Shown piece by piece: positions 28,570 through 37,600 of a stretch of 64,000 nt of DNA. The first letter of the stretch is position 1. The number at the start of each line of letters is the position of its first letter. The position numbers and the translations under genes are program-made. The DNA lies in the NCBI RefSeq assembly GCF_900207585.1, contig NZ_OAOP01000001.1, forward strand, positions 310,001-374,000, given 5' to 3'. This DNA comes from Bacillus oleivorans. GTDB taxonomy: Bacteria > Bacillota > Bacilli > Bacillales > JC228. Under the pieces are notes generated by a model. It saw only the letters and a program-made list of their open reading frames with translations, searched no databases and had not been told where the DNA came from.

Positions 28570-29181
28570 ATGAAAACACTGATGCTTACGGGATTCGAAC
28601 CCTTTTTAGGGATGCCGATAAATCCAACTGAAAGAATAGTAACCAGTCTGGATGGAGAAACAATCGGAGCTTACCAGATTAAAAGTGTTCTCCTTCCGGT
28701 AGACTTTGAGAAAGCGCCAGTGGCTTTGTTGGAAGCATTTCAGGAAATAAACCCAGATGCGGTTGTTTCACTTGGTTTAGCTGCGGGAAGAGATGCCATT
28801 ACACCAGAACGGATTGCTATAAATATCAGAGATGGCGCCCCAGATAACAGTGGAGTCGTTCTCGAGGATGCTCCGATAAATCAAGAGGGACAAGCCGGGT
28901 ATTTTTCAAAACTTCCTATTCGTAAAATCGTTAACACACTAAAACAAAACGGCTTCCCTGCCAACATTTCAAACAGTGCAGGCACTTACCTTTGCAACAA
29001 TGTCATGTACACAATGCTTCATCACATCGAAAAAGAAAACCTGCAAATCCCGGCAGGATTTATCCACGTTCCGTCTTCTCATGATTTAGTGGTCGAAGGC
29101 AAGAAAAGAATGCCAAGCTGGTCACAAAGGGATTTAGAAGAGGCCATTAAAATTGCGTTACAATGCCTGGATGAAGAATAG
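28570..29181 (+). CDS. pcp: Pyroglutamyl-peptidase I
   Basis: This cytoplasmic cysteine peptidase (family C15) removes N-terminal pyroglutamate. The 203-residue protein shows the family start MLTGFEPF, the catalytic triad Glu80 (ITPERIAINIRD), Cys142 (SAGTYLCNN) and His166 (GFIHVPSS). Length is normal (about 200-215). It stands alone behind an A-rich leader and starts at ATG 28570, preceded by AAAGAGGGG. Confidence 0.95.
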   Translation: MKTLMLTGFEPFLGMPINPTERIVTSLDGETIGAYQIKSVLLPVDFEKAPVALLEAFQEINPDAVVSLGLAAGRDAITPERIAINIRDGAPDNSGVVLEDAPINQEGQAGYFSKLPIRKIVNTLKQNGFPANISNSAGTYLCNNVMYTMLHHIEKENLQIPAGFIHVPSSHDLVVEGKKRMPSWSQRDLEEAIKIALQCLDEE

Positions 29182-29250
29182 GGAGAAGAATCAGCAGTAT
29201 TCACAGATTATCAGCATTTCCCTTCACTAATTGAAGGTGGGATCGAATAA

Positions 29251-29514
29251 ATGAAGATATCCAAGATAATGACTTGCATTATTCTCATACCTATTGCATT
29301 TTTGGTCTGGTTTGAAGTATTCCGTTTAATACAGATTGAAATAAAAGGCACAGGCCAATCTATTGAACATTCGGTTATATTAAAAGGGATTAATGAATTT
29401 TCATCATTGCAAATGAATGGAAATCATCAGGGATGGATTATAATAGCTGCCTTGCTGGGTGTGTTTATTTTTATTTTAACCCGGAAACCGAAAGGGGAAA
29501 AGGATCGGAAATAA
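29251..29514 (+). CDS. Small two-span membrane protein
   Basis: The 87-residue protein has membrane segments at about residues 5-27 and 61-78, separated by a 35-residue, probably external, loop, and ends in a basic tail KPKGEKDRK. GAAGGTGGG precedes ATG 29251. I do not recognise a family. It is followed by a strong bidirectional terminator shared with the Rap-Phr-like pair on the other strand. Confidence 0.5.
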   Translation: MKISKIMTCIILIPIAFLVWFEVFRLIQIEIKGTGQSIEHSVILKGINEFSSLQMNGNHQGWIIIAALLGVFIFILTRKPKGEKDRK

Positions 29515-29534
29515 TAAGGAAAGAGGGGCTCCTA

Positions 29535-29578
29535 GTTGCTTCTCTTTTTCTGACTAATGAAAGAAAAAGAGAAGCAAC
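29535..29578. terminator. Bidirectional terminator with 17-bp stem
   Basis: GTTGCTTCTCTTTTTCT (29535-29551) pairs perfectly with its complement at 29562-29578. It separates the small membrane gene from the minus-strand signalling pair. Confidence 0.8.
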
Positions 29579-29601
29579 GGGTGGTTACTTCTCAATTTGT
29601 A

Positions 29602-29748
29602 TTAATAATCAATAGTGCTAGACATTGTAGATCCGGCTGGAGGGAGAGAAGCACCACCGCCTCCTGCTACTTCATTACTATTTGAAAAATTAGAAGATAA
29701 GGCGAAAATTGTTGCAACTAAAAGGACAACACTAAGTACTTTTTTCAT
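29602..29748 (-). CDS. Phr-like secreted pro-peptide
   Basis: This 48-residue reading frame starts MKKVLSVVLLVATIFALSS, a textbook signal peptide (two Lys, hydrophobic core, small residues), and continues NFSNSNEVAGGGGASLPPAG then STMSSTIDY. A perfect AAAGGAGGTGAG site overlaps the stop of the regulator gene just upstream, and the two genes are 13 bases apart. Size, signal, and position directly behind a Rap-like TPR gene match Phr pro-peptides, whose short C-terminal part is exported, processed and re-imported. The Gly run and the C-terminus STIDY do not resemble known Phr pentapeptides that I recall. It is shorter than the usual gene-calling cut-off. Confidence 0.7.
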   Translation of the reverse strand: MKKVLSVVLLVATIFALSSNFSNSNEVAGGGGASLPPAGSTMSSTIDY

Positions 29749-29761
29749 ATGCTCACCTCCT

Positions 29762-30826
29762 TTAATTCAAAGAAAGATTTAGCTCATAGTAATTTGATGC
29801 TAATTCATAATTTCGTTGTTTAATAAAGTAGTCACCCATCATTTTTGTTAAATCTGATAAAACTTTCTTTTCACTGTTTTCTAATAGATAAGGTGCAAGT
29901 GTATTAGTTAAATACCTATATGCATCATATTCACTGGAAAGTTTCTTTTCATAATAAATAGTTAGTAAGGTATATTTTTCAAAAGATTTATTTTTACTAC
30001 TTCTTTCTTTTGCAAGCTCGATTAGATCCTCGACTTCAGATAGATCTCTCTGCATAATCTTTGCTTCTAAAAGTGAAAGAAGAGTTTGAATATAAATCTC
30101 CTCATCTTTGTTTAAAATGTTTAATAAACTTCTAGTATTTTCAATCGCTTTGACATAGTTTCCTGATTTAGTTAGTGAAACACAATGGTTATATTCAATA
30201 TGAGGCACTAAATGATGTAGATTTACTAACTTAGAATTTCTTATAAGATGTTTGTAAATCTCCTCAGCTTCATCATAGAATCCAAGATTAAAATGAGAAA
30301 TTGCAAGGAGCATTTGAGTATAAATAATTCTAAAATAATTAAATTCACTTAAATATAAATCAAGAGCTTTATTTCCATAAACAACAGACCTTTTATAATC
30401 ATCAAGGTATACATATCCCCAACAAAGATGATAATAAATATCACTTAATAAAAAATCCGGTAAGTCAGGATTATCATCTAATATAGAATGAAACATTTCT
30501 AACGCTGGATTAATGTTGATATTTACAATTTTGGCAACTGAATAGTATGTATTAAAAATTATTTGATTTTCAGTACTAAAAGACTCGAATCTTGACTGTA
30601 ATTCTTTTTCAATCTCCTCAGATTTCTCATAATCATGAACAAATACAAAATACCTAAACAAAAACAAATCTAATCTATCAATTACTTCCTTATCCAACCC
30701 CTCACGCTCTATCAATCTTACTTTTTCATAGAGTGCAGTGGCCTCATCTTTATCATAAAAGTGTATAGCTTCAATAAAATCATTTAATAGATTATTCACT
30801 TCCAGTAGATCTTCTACTTTGTTCAT
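29762..30826 (-). CDS. Rap-like tetratricopeptide-repeat response regulator
   Basis: The 354-residue protein is all-helical. Residues 1-75 fit the N-terminal helical bundle of Rap phosphatases (compare LNDFIEAIHFYDKDEATALYE with the LNDWYxxIxxxxxxxAxxxY pattern), and residues about 90-354 form TPR-like helix pairs such as NPDLPDFLLSDIYYHLCWGY and NFYRII. No DNA-binding helix-turn-helix is seen at the N-terminus, which argues for a Rap-type regulator and against PlcR, NprR or AimR types. AAAAGGTG precedes ATG 30826. The downstream pro-peptide gene completes a probable peptide-sensing pair. The partner protein that it controls (a response regulator or Spo0F-type phosphotransferase) is unknown. 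Confidence 0.75.
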   Translation of the reverse strand: MNKVEDLLEVNNLLNDFIEAIHFYDKDEATALYEKVRLIEREGLDKEVIDRLDLFLFRYFVFVHDYEKSEEIEKELQSRFESFSTENQIIFNTYYSVAKIVNININPALEMFHSILDDNPDLPDFLLSDIYYHLCWGYVYLDDYKRSVVYGNKALDLYLSEFNYFRIIYTQMLLAISHFNLGFYDEAEEIYKHLIRNSKLVNLHHLVPHIEYNHCVSLTKSGNYVKAIENTRSLLNILNKDEEIYIQTLLSLLEAKIMQRDLSEVEDLIELAKERSSKNKSFEKYTLLTIYYEKKLSSEYDAYRYLTNTLAPYLLENSEKKVLSDLTKMMGDYFIKQRNYELASNYYELNLSLN

Positions 30827-31378
30827 CACTATATCACCTTTTGGATTATATTGTCGATTATACCATAAATTATTTAAGAATAAATAGAATAGTGTATAAA
30901 GTTCTAGAAAATTAGTCGTATAATATGTTAATTTTATGCAAATAAAATGAAAATTTATTCGGATATGGAGGGGCTGCCATAAGAAAATTGGTCTATTGAC
31001 AGATATTCATAGCTTCGTCGTTGAAGGCGGTATTGTCTGAGATTGATGTACACGGTGGTGTCGATTATATTTATGTGGTACTTAAGGGTTCCCATGAGAC
31101 AATTATATGCTTTGGGCATCATCATCCTGTCCATTTTTTCCAAAACGAGGAAAAAATTTATCTGAATGTTTTTAAAGCATTTCATGGTTTCAGTGAATAA
31201 CTTACGACATTTGTACCCTCTTTAAAATGGATCTAAACCCAAATATCGTAAAAATGGTCTATTTTTTTATAACTATACCATAGGTTGTATGAAAATACAC
31301 CTATCCTGCAAAAATCGCATGTTGTGAAAATTGCCTAAAAAATCACGTGTAAAATAGCATTTTTAACTAATAGTTGGT
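30827..31378. other. Intergenic region with a possible decayed gene
   Basis: About 550 bases with no confident gene. On the plus strand, 31010-31200 reads as a fairly protein-like stretch (LSEIDVHGGVDYIYVVLKG, then SHETIICFGHHHPVHFFQNE) but has no start or ribosome binding site and is cut by an upstream stop, so it may be a gene remnant. The overlapping 76-residue minus-strand frame lacks a binding site. The rest is AT-rich. Confidence 0.4.
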
Positions 31379-31416
31379 AAAATAGCTCCCGCATTAATGA
31401 CAGGAGCTATTTTTAC
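31379..31416 (-). terminator. Terminator of the SLH/BsuPI gene
   Basis: GGAGCTATTTT-type stem: AAAATAGCTCC and GGAGCTATTTT pair across a 13-base loop, with a T-run on the minus strand. Confidence 0.8.
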
Positions 31417-31426
31417 CACTAAGACT

Positions 31427-32404
31427 TTATTCCTCAACGGCAAACGAAACGGTTTTCTTCGCCTGCGCAACCCCTTTAGCGGCCAGCCAAACTTCAAGAG
31501 TGTAGTTTCCAGGCTCTAGATTCTGGAAAGAGCCTTCATAATGAAGCTTGTCACCTTGAGCTAATTCTTTCTCCTGATAAATCATAATAAATTGTTTTCC
31601 ATCTGAAAATTGCTCAATCTTTTCGCCGTCTTTATAAAGAATGTAGTCATATTCCATGCCCGATGAAAAAGTAACGGTTTGTTTTGCCTCTGTCTGATTT
31701 ACAACGTCAAACGACCATTTCCAGCCTTCATCTTGCTGATCAACCTTCAAAGAAGAGAATAATGCACTTATCACAGAACCAGGCTCCTTTTTAATCATAT
31801 AATGATACAACTGATACAACGAAACCGCTAAATCTCCACGCGTTACTTCTATTGTATAGTCATCCGCTCCTGGAAGTAGCTTTTCCGTTAAAACTGCTGC
31901 TAAGTCATCCTGATATTCTGAATCGGCTGGGAGCCAAATCGAAGCATAATCTCCAGTGTTTAATTTGGCTGCTTTTGCTAAAATTTCAGCGAGCTCCTGG
32001 GACGTTATGTGTTTGCCTGGCTGGAATTTTCCATCCTCATAGACCATCCATCCGGCTTCTTGAACGGCACGAATCACATCGTAAGCCCAATAGCCGGCAA
32101 GGTTTTGATGAGGGGAAACGGACCCAGGAATTTCAAGCTGAAACATTCTCTGTAAGGTGGCAGCCACTTGGGCACGGGTAGTCTTTTGAGCTAATTGGGC
32201 TTCCCCATTGGCATAGCCATGGAATACACCAAGTCCATGTAAAAATTGGTAGGCTTCATCCTCCGCAATCCATTCTCCGTTTTCTGGAAGCTGCAAACAT
32301 GTGACTTCATTCCCTGTACAAACTCCATCTGTAGCAGCCAGTCCAATCGAAGAAGGAATCAATAACGAAACCGTGGTAAGTCCGATCATTCCGAGTTTCT
32401 TCAT
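31427..32404 (-). CDS. Secreted protein with SLH-like domains and a C-terminal BsuPI domain
   Basis: The 325-residue protein begins with a signal peptide (MKKLGMIGLTTVSLLIPSS, likely cleaved after Ala24). Residues about 45-200 contain two to three S-layer-homology-like modules (YQFLHGLGVFHGYANGEAQL, TTRAQVAATLQRMF, WAYDVIRAVQEAGWMVYEDG), which usually bind pyruvylated wall polymer. Residues about 225-325 match the BsuPI proteinase-inhibitor fold (FDVVNQTEAKQTVTFSSG ... YDYILYKDGEKI). The combination suggests a wall-bound protein with an inhibitor-like module; actual inhibition is not shown. I chose ATG 32404, preceded by AAAGGAGTGG; upstream in-frame Met codons lack a site. Confidence 0.8.
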   Translation of the reverse strand: MKKLGMIGLTTVSLLIPSSIGLAATDGVCTGNEVTCLQLPENGEWIAEDEAYQFLHGLGVFHGYANGEAQLAQKTTRAQVAATLQRMFQLEIPGSVSPHQNLAGYWAYDVIRAVQEAGWMVYEDGKFQPGKHITSQELAEILAKAAKLNTGDYASIWLPADSEYQDDLAAVLTEKLLPGADDYTIEVTRGDLAVSLYQLYHYMIKKEPGSVISALFSSLKVDQQDEGWKWSFDVVNQTEAKQTVTFSSGMEYDYILYKDGEKIEQFSDGKQFIMIYQEKELAQGDKLHYEGSFQNLEPGNYTLEVWLAAKGVAQAKKTVSFAVEE

Positions 32405-32491
32405 ATAAAGTTTCCACTCCTTTGTTAGTGTCACCCATTTAGACGAAGTAAGGGTTTCCATTGTTACTGAATGGAAAGGATTTTTTAACAT

Positions 32492-32522
32492 AAAAAAACC
32501 ATAACCAACAAAGGTTATGGCT
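32492..32522 (-). terminator. Terminator of rok
   Basis: CCATAACC (32499-32506) pairs with GGTTATGG (32513-32520), and on the minus strand the stem is followed by seven T residues. Confidence 0.8.
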
Positions 32523-32530
32523 AATTTTTA

Positions 32531-33013
32531 TTAATCCTCTAGAAAAGGGCTGTCTGAATCCACATAAATATAGGTACCGCGATTCGGCTTTTGTACGCTA
32601 GGGTCCAGGTTTTCAACAGACTTCATAAATGTAGTCATATTCGCAATAGAAGAGCCAGTGGCTTCTTCAACCGCACGCTGTAAATCGACCCCTTTCATAC
32701 CTTCCGGATGCATTTTTAAGATTTCGATTGCAGCTTCTTTTTCAGGAGTTACGGTCGGCTTTCTTCCGCGTTTGCTTCCTTGTGTAACGGGATTTACTTG
32801 TGGTTCTGCATATATTTTTGGAGCTTCGGCGATTGGAAGTTCTTCTGCTTTTATGGATTCAGCTGTAGCTTGGGCTGCTGGATTTTTTTCGTCTAATTCA
32901 CGAAGTTTATTAAAAATAATTTCTCTTTCTTCACGGAATATTTTTAAAAAGCGTTCTTCTTGTTCAGCCAATTGTTCCAGCCGTAACTTAAGTGCATCTC
33001 TTTCATTAAACAT
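32531..33013 (-). CDS. rok: Rok-like nucleoid-associated repressor
   Basis: Rok binds AT-rich DNA, silences horizontally acquired genes and represses comK in B. subtilis. The 160-residue protein begins MFNERDALKLRLEQL, nearly the Rok N-terminus, which forms an oligomerising coiled coil (1-45). A linker with an AT-hook-like KRGRKPT (81-87) follows, and the C-terminal winged-helix domain (90-150) ends in ANMTTFMKSVENLDP and KPNRGTYIY, matching Rok. It is shorter than the 191-residue B. subtilis protein because of a shorter linker. GGAGGTAGG precedes the ATG. Its presence among accessory genes and repeat arrays may matter for their silencing. Confidence 0.85.
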   Translation of the reverse strand: MFNERDALKLRLEQLAEQEERFLKIFREEREIIFNKLRELDEKNPAAQATAESIKAEELPIAEAPKIYAEPQVNPVTQGSKRGRKPTVTPEKEAAIEILKMHPEGMKGVDLQRAVEEATGSSIANMTTFMKSVENLDPSVQKPNRGTYIYVDSDSPFLED

Positions 33014-33574
33014 AACGACCTACCTCCATCGGTTCTTAACAAAATTTTCACTGAAATCATAACATAAATTACAGTTAATTTAATATTAATAATATGTTAC
33101 ATAATTAAATTCATCCCATAATTAAAAATTTTTATACATTAAAGAGAAAAAAGTTCAATCCGTTGAAAAAATCAGAAAAAAATTTTTTTTGTACAAAAAT
33201 GGCTCGTACACCTTGTCCTTATTGGTAAAAACGTGCATAATCCCGTATCCAAGCTAATAAAATGTTACAAACACATAAGTAAGTAGAGAGTGTTTGAGGT
33301 GAGCGCGTTTAATTTTACAGCCAGATCGAGTTGGAGACATGTTTATATCCGGTAGGAACAGATGGGTTACACCATTCTGCCGCATAAATAAATAGACGAC
33401 CAAGAAGCTACGAAAGAGTTCTTACCCAGACCCGAGACAATGTCGGACCCTTCGTCTGCTTTGAACAATGCAGGCATTCTTAGAAGATTTTATGCGGGAT
33501 TATAAGTACTTCGTCCAAGTGAAAGCGAGTCTCATTTCACACTTCTCACATCCAATTTAGGGAGGGCGAGTGGT
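33014..33574. other. Rok-spoIIID intergenic region with probable spoIIID leader
   Basis: The first 230 bases are very AT-rich and probably hold divergent promoters. From 33299 a GTG-started 18-codon frame (MSAFNFTARSSWRHVYIR, stop TAG 33353-33355) precedes spoIIID by 220 bases. In B. subtilis, translation of spoIIID depends on a short upstream frame (usd), so this may be its counterpart; I cannot verify similarity. The rest (33356-33570) has several weak inverted repeats but no other coding signal. Confidence 0.4.
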
Positions 33575-33832
33575 GTGCACGATTACATCAAAGAAAGAAC
33601 AATCAAGATAGGTAAGTATATCGTGGAGACGAGAAAAACAGTTCGCGTCATCGCGAAGGAGTTTGGCGTATCCAAAAGTACCGTTCATAAGGATTTAACA
33701 GAAAGACTTCCCGAGATTAATCCTGACCTAGCAAATGAAGTAAAAGAAATTTTAGATTATCATAAATCAATTCGTCATTTGCGCGGCGGGGAAGCAACAA
33801 AGCTCAAGTATAAAAAAGAAGAGCCAGTTTAA
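33575..33832 (+). CDS. spoIIID: Sporulation transcriptional regulator SpoIIID
   Basis: SpoIIID is a small DNA-binding protein of the mother cell that switches many sigma-E genes on or off and helps sigK expression. The sequence MHDYIKERTIKIGKYIVETR is nearly invariant in Bacillus, and the helix-turn-helix is at about residues 22-44 (VRVIAKEFGVSKSTVHKDLT). With 85 residues it lacks about eight C-terminal residues of the 93-residue B. subtilis protein, a variable part. It starts at GTG 33575, behind GGGAGGGCGAG. Confidence 0.97.
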   Translation: MHDYIKERTIKIGKYIVETRKTVRVIAKEFGVSKSTVHKDLTERLPEINPDLANEVKEILDYHKSIRHLRGGEATKLKYKKEEPV

Positions 33833-33833
33833 A

Positions 33834-33862
33834 AAAGCGCAGCTTCGGCTGGGCTTTTTGCA
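33834..33862 (+). terminator. Terminator of spoIIID
   Basis: AAGCGCAGC, TTCG tetraloop, GCTGGGCTTTTT: a nine-base-pair stem with one mismatch followed by T residues. Confidence 0.75.
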
Positions 33863-34023
33863 TTGTATGATGTTTACCCAATTATTTTAAAAATAAAACT
33901 AGCGGTATGAATTTTTTATATAAAATTTTCATTTTCTCCGAGTTGAAACTTTATTTTTATGAATAATAATGGAAAACCTTCACAAAATATACTTGTTACT
34001 TTGATTAAAGGAGGACCAAATCA

Positions 34024-34443
34024 ATGCAAGTACGTGATGTAATGTCAACGAATGTGGAAAGCTGTTCTTCAAATGATAGCATTGAAGCTGTAGCCCAAAA
34101 AATGAAGGATTTAAATGTAGGAGCTCTTCCAGTTGTTGAAAATGGACAAGTAGTGGGAATGATTACTGACCGTGATTTAGCAGTACGCGGGATTGCTGAA
34201 AACCGATCAAATGTTGGCGACGTGGCTACCACCCAATCGGTCGTAACTTGTAGTCCAGAAATGTCTGTAGATGAAGTGGCTGCGATTATGGCACAACATC
34301 AAGTTCGCCGTCTGCCTGTAGTAGAAAATGGACAGATCGTCGGAATTGTAGCTCTTGGCGATCTGGCTGTAAGAGAACAATCAAACGAAATGGCTGGCGG
34401 AGCGTTAACTAATATTTCAAAGCCGGATGGGCAAATGCAATAA
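34024..34443 (+). CDS. CBS domain-containing protein
   Basis: The 139-residue protein is two CBS domains in tandem (about 1-58 and 68-128), with the paired motifs GALPVVENGQVVGMITDRDL and RRLPVVENGQIVGIVALGDL. Such stand-alone CBS pairs bind adenosine nucleotides and act as energy or redox sensors on partner proteins; no partner is encoded nearby. B. subtilis YhcV and similar small proteins have the same layout. AAAGGAGGACC precedes the ATG. Confidence 0.9.
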   Translation: MQVRDVMSTNVESCSSNDSIEAVAQKMKDLNVGALPVVENGQVVGMITDRDLAVRGIAENRSNVGDVATTQSVVTCSPEMSVDEVAAIMAQHQVRRLPVVENGQIVGIVALGDLAVREQSNEMAGGALTNISKPDGQMQ

Positions 34444-34473
34444 ACAATAGCTATAAGAAACTTGCGATATGTT

Positions 34474-34508
34474 TAAAAGGGTCTTAAATAAAGGCCCTTT
34501 TTTTTTAT
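34474..34508 (+). terminator. Terminator of the CBS gene
   Basis: AAAAGGGTC and GGCCCTTTT pair across an AT-rich loop, followed by eight T residues. Confidence 0.8.
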
Positions 34509-34669
34509 GAAACTTAATATTATGTTTACGTAAAAGCGTAAAATTTGTCGAACGGAAATGATTGAAGTCTAAAAAATATTTAGGTACGTTAAGTAGGTGA
34601 TTACAAATTTAGGAATTTTTTCACATTTTTAACGTAGGTATTTTAAACTAAAGGAAAGGGCGGGAATCA

Positions 34670-37600
34670 GTGAGAAGGTGGCTCAATTTATTTGTGGCAA
34701 GTATTTTAGTTTTATCTACAAGTCTAGTATTTACGGAGAAAGCAGTAGCAGCAGGTGAAGAAACAATAACCATTGACGCTACGGATGATTTGTCGTTTGA
34801 CAGCTATGATTATTGGCCAGATGGATATTCTATTAATGAATTATCTAATGTTCATTTTGTGGGATATGAAGATTATCTAGGTACCGAGTATATTGCTTCA
34901 TCAGCTTTAAAATTTAATATAGACTCTGTAAATCGAAACAGACAAATAGAGAAAGTGTATTTAGTAGTAAAAATTGCAGCAGTATACAATACTTTAGGGG
35001 AGCCGAAATTGGATATTTGGTCTTCGGAGGATAATACATGGGTGGAAGATAATTCTTCGATACCTGATCCAAACCAACTAATTGATACATTTACTTCCTT
35101 TACTAATGAGGCAATCAACAAATTTGATATCACGAGTTATTTTAATAGTGTGAGCAGCGATGATAACGTAATAAGTTTGGTTTTAAAAGGAAATGAAGAA
35201 GCCGTAACCCCAAATCCTGAAGCTGATTCTAAAGCAACCCAAATAGCCTTTTACGATAAAGTCTATACATCCACAGACAACAGTGACGCCCCTCACCTAG
35301 AAATCATCTATGCACAAAATGACCCTCCCACAGATATTCAGCTTAGTTCAACAGAATTTCCGGAAGATACCCCGGTAGATTCGGTAATAGGTTCATTTTC
35401 AGCAACGGATTCGAACTCACCGGAAGCTTTCACATATGAGCTGGTTAGCGGAGACACGAGTGACTTTGCGATAGTTGGTAATGAATTGTTTTTAAAGCAA
35501 ACTGCTAATTTTGATGAGAAATCTAGCTACAGCATTAGGGTCAGAGTTACGGACACAGCCGGAAATACTTATGAAGAAGATTTTACAATTACAGTCTTAG
35601 AAGTGAATGGCGCACCGGTAGGTACCATCACCATTAATTCAAGTGCTGAGTATACCAATAATCGTGATGTTACATTAAATCTAACAGCGGATGATCCTGA
35701 TGGGGATGACATGACGATGCAGTTTTCTAACGATAATATCACATGGAGCACAGCTGAACCTGCTTCTTCTTCAACTACAAAAGCATGGACATTATCCGAA
35801 GGAGACGGTGAAAAAACTGTTTACTACAGAATTTCAGACGGATCACTTTCAAACACTTACTCTGACACCATCATATTAGATACAGCTCTACCAACTGGAA
35901 CACTAAATATTAACAGCGGAGAATCAATAACTAACAACCGAAATGTGACCCTTGATATTTCGACCGATTCGAACGGATCTTACGAAATGCGATTTTCCAA
36001 TGAAGAAGGTTCTTGGTCAGCTTGGGAGCCAGTAACATCTACTAGAATGTGGGAGCTTTCCAGTGGTGATGGGAATAAAACTGTAAATATGGAACTTAAA
36101 GATGCAGCGGGTAATAGTAGTGAAACCTCAGCAACGATTCAATTAGATACTGCAGGACCTACTGTAACAGGTGTAGCTGACGGTGGCATATACAATGAGG
36201 ATGTCACGATTACCTTTGAAGAAGGTGATGCCACTTTAAATGGAGTACCATTTGCTAGCGGGGAAGCTATATCATTTGAAGGAAGTCACAACCTGATTGT
36301 TAAGGACGACACAGGAAACACGACCACGATCTCATTCACCATCGATAAAACAGCCCCAATCCTAACTTTTACAATCAATAATAATGAAGCTTTTACAAAC
36401 AATCCTGACATCACATTAAATATATCTGCTGACGATACCGTAACTGGAATTAGCGGTATTGCCTTCTCAAATAATGGAACAGATTGGTCTGCATTTGAAC
36501 CCTATTCGGAAACAATGAACCGGACATTACCTGAGGGAGATGGAGAGAAAACGGTTTATATTAAGGTAATGGACGGAGCGGGAAATGAAACACAAGCGTC
36601 TCAAACAATCACCTTGGATACAACGGCCCCAACGGGAAGCTTTTCCATCACTGAAGGAACGCATACAAATGAAACGCTCGTTCATCTGGCAGTTACGGCT
36701 GATGATAATATGGGTCCGATTCAAATGCAATTTTCAAATGATAATAGCACCTGGAGTGGCTGGCAAGACGTGTCTGAAACAGCTGCCTTCACTTTGGATG
36801 GTAATGACGGAGAAAAAACGATTTATATGCAGCTTCAGGACGGAGCGGGTAACGTTAGCACGAATGAAATCTTACAAACTATTGTCTTAGATAGAGAAGC
36901 GCCAGTGGTAACGGGTGTAGTCGAAGGACAACAAGCTAAAAGCGTAGCACCGGTATTTAGTGAAACGAATGCAACCTTAGATGGTGAGCCATGGAGCAGC
37001 GGAGATGCGGTAACAATTGAGGGACCACACACTCTCATTGTAACTGACCTTGCAGGGAACAAAACCACTGTAACCTTCATCATCGATAAAACAGCCCCAG
37101 AAGGCACCATTCAAGTTAATAATAATGATGATTTAGTGAATACAACCGGTGTAACACTATCGATTTCAGCAACGGATGCAAATGGTGTTCACCAAATGAG
37201 ACTCTCAAATGACGGAACGACATGGGATCCATGGGAGGATTATTCAGCCACTAAAAATTGGTCGCTGCCAACTGGTGACAGTGATAAGACCGTTTATATC
37301 GAATTAAGTGATCAAGCGGGGAATACATTCCAAACATCAGATGCGATTACCTTAGATACAACCGCCCCTACTGGTTTAATCAAGATTGAAGGGGACAAAC
37401 CCTATACCAATCAAACAACAGTAAACCTACAAATCACTGGGGACGATATACATGGACCACTTCAAGTCAGATTTTTGAACGACCTATCTGATAATTCAGC
37501 GTGGGAGCCATTAGAAGATCTGGCTGGAGTAAAAGCATGGACGCTTCCAGTTGGAGACGGGCTAAAAACGGTTTACATGCAAATTCAAGATGCAGCAGGC

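Noticed and set aside
30955-31185. Minus-strand frame of 76 residues
   Set aside because: No ribosome binding site, no recognisable motif, and the opposite strand looks more protein-like, so at best this is a gene remnant.
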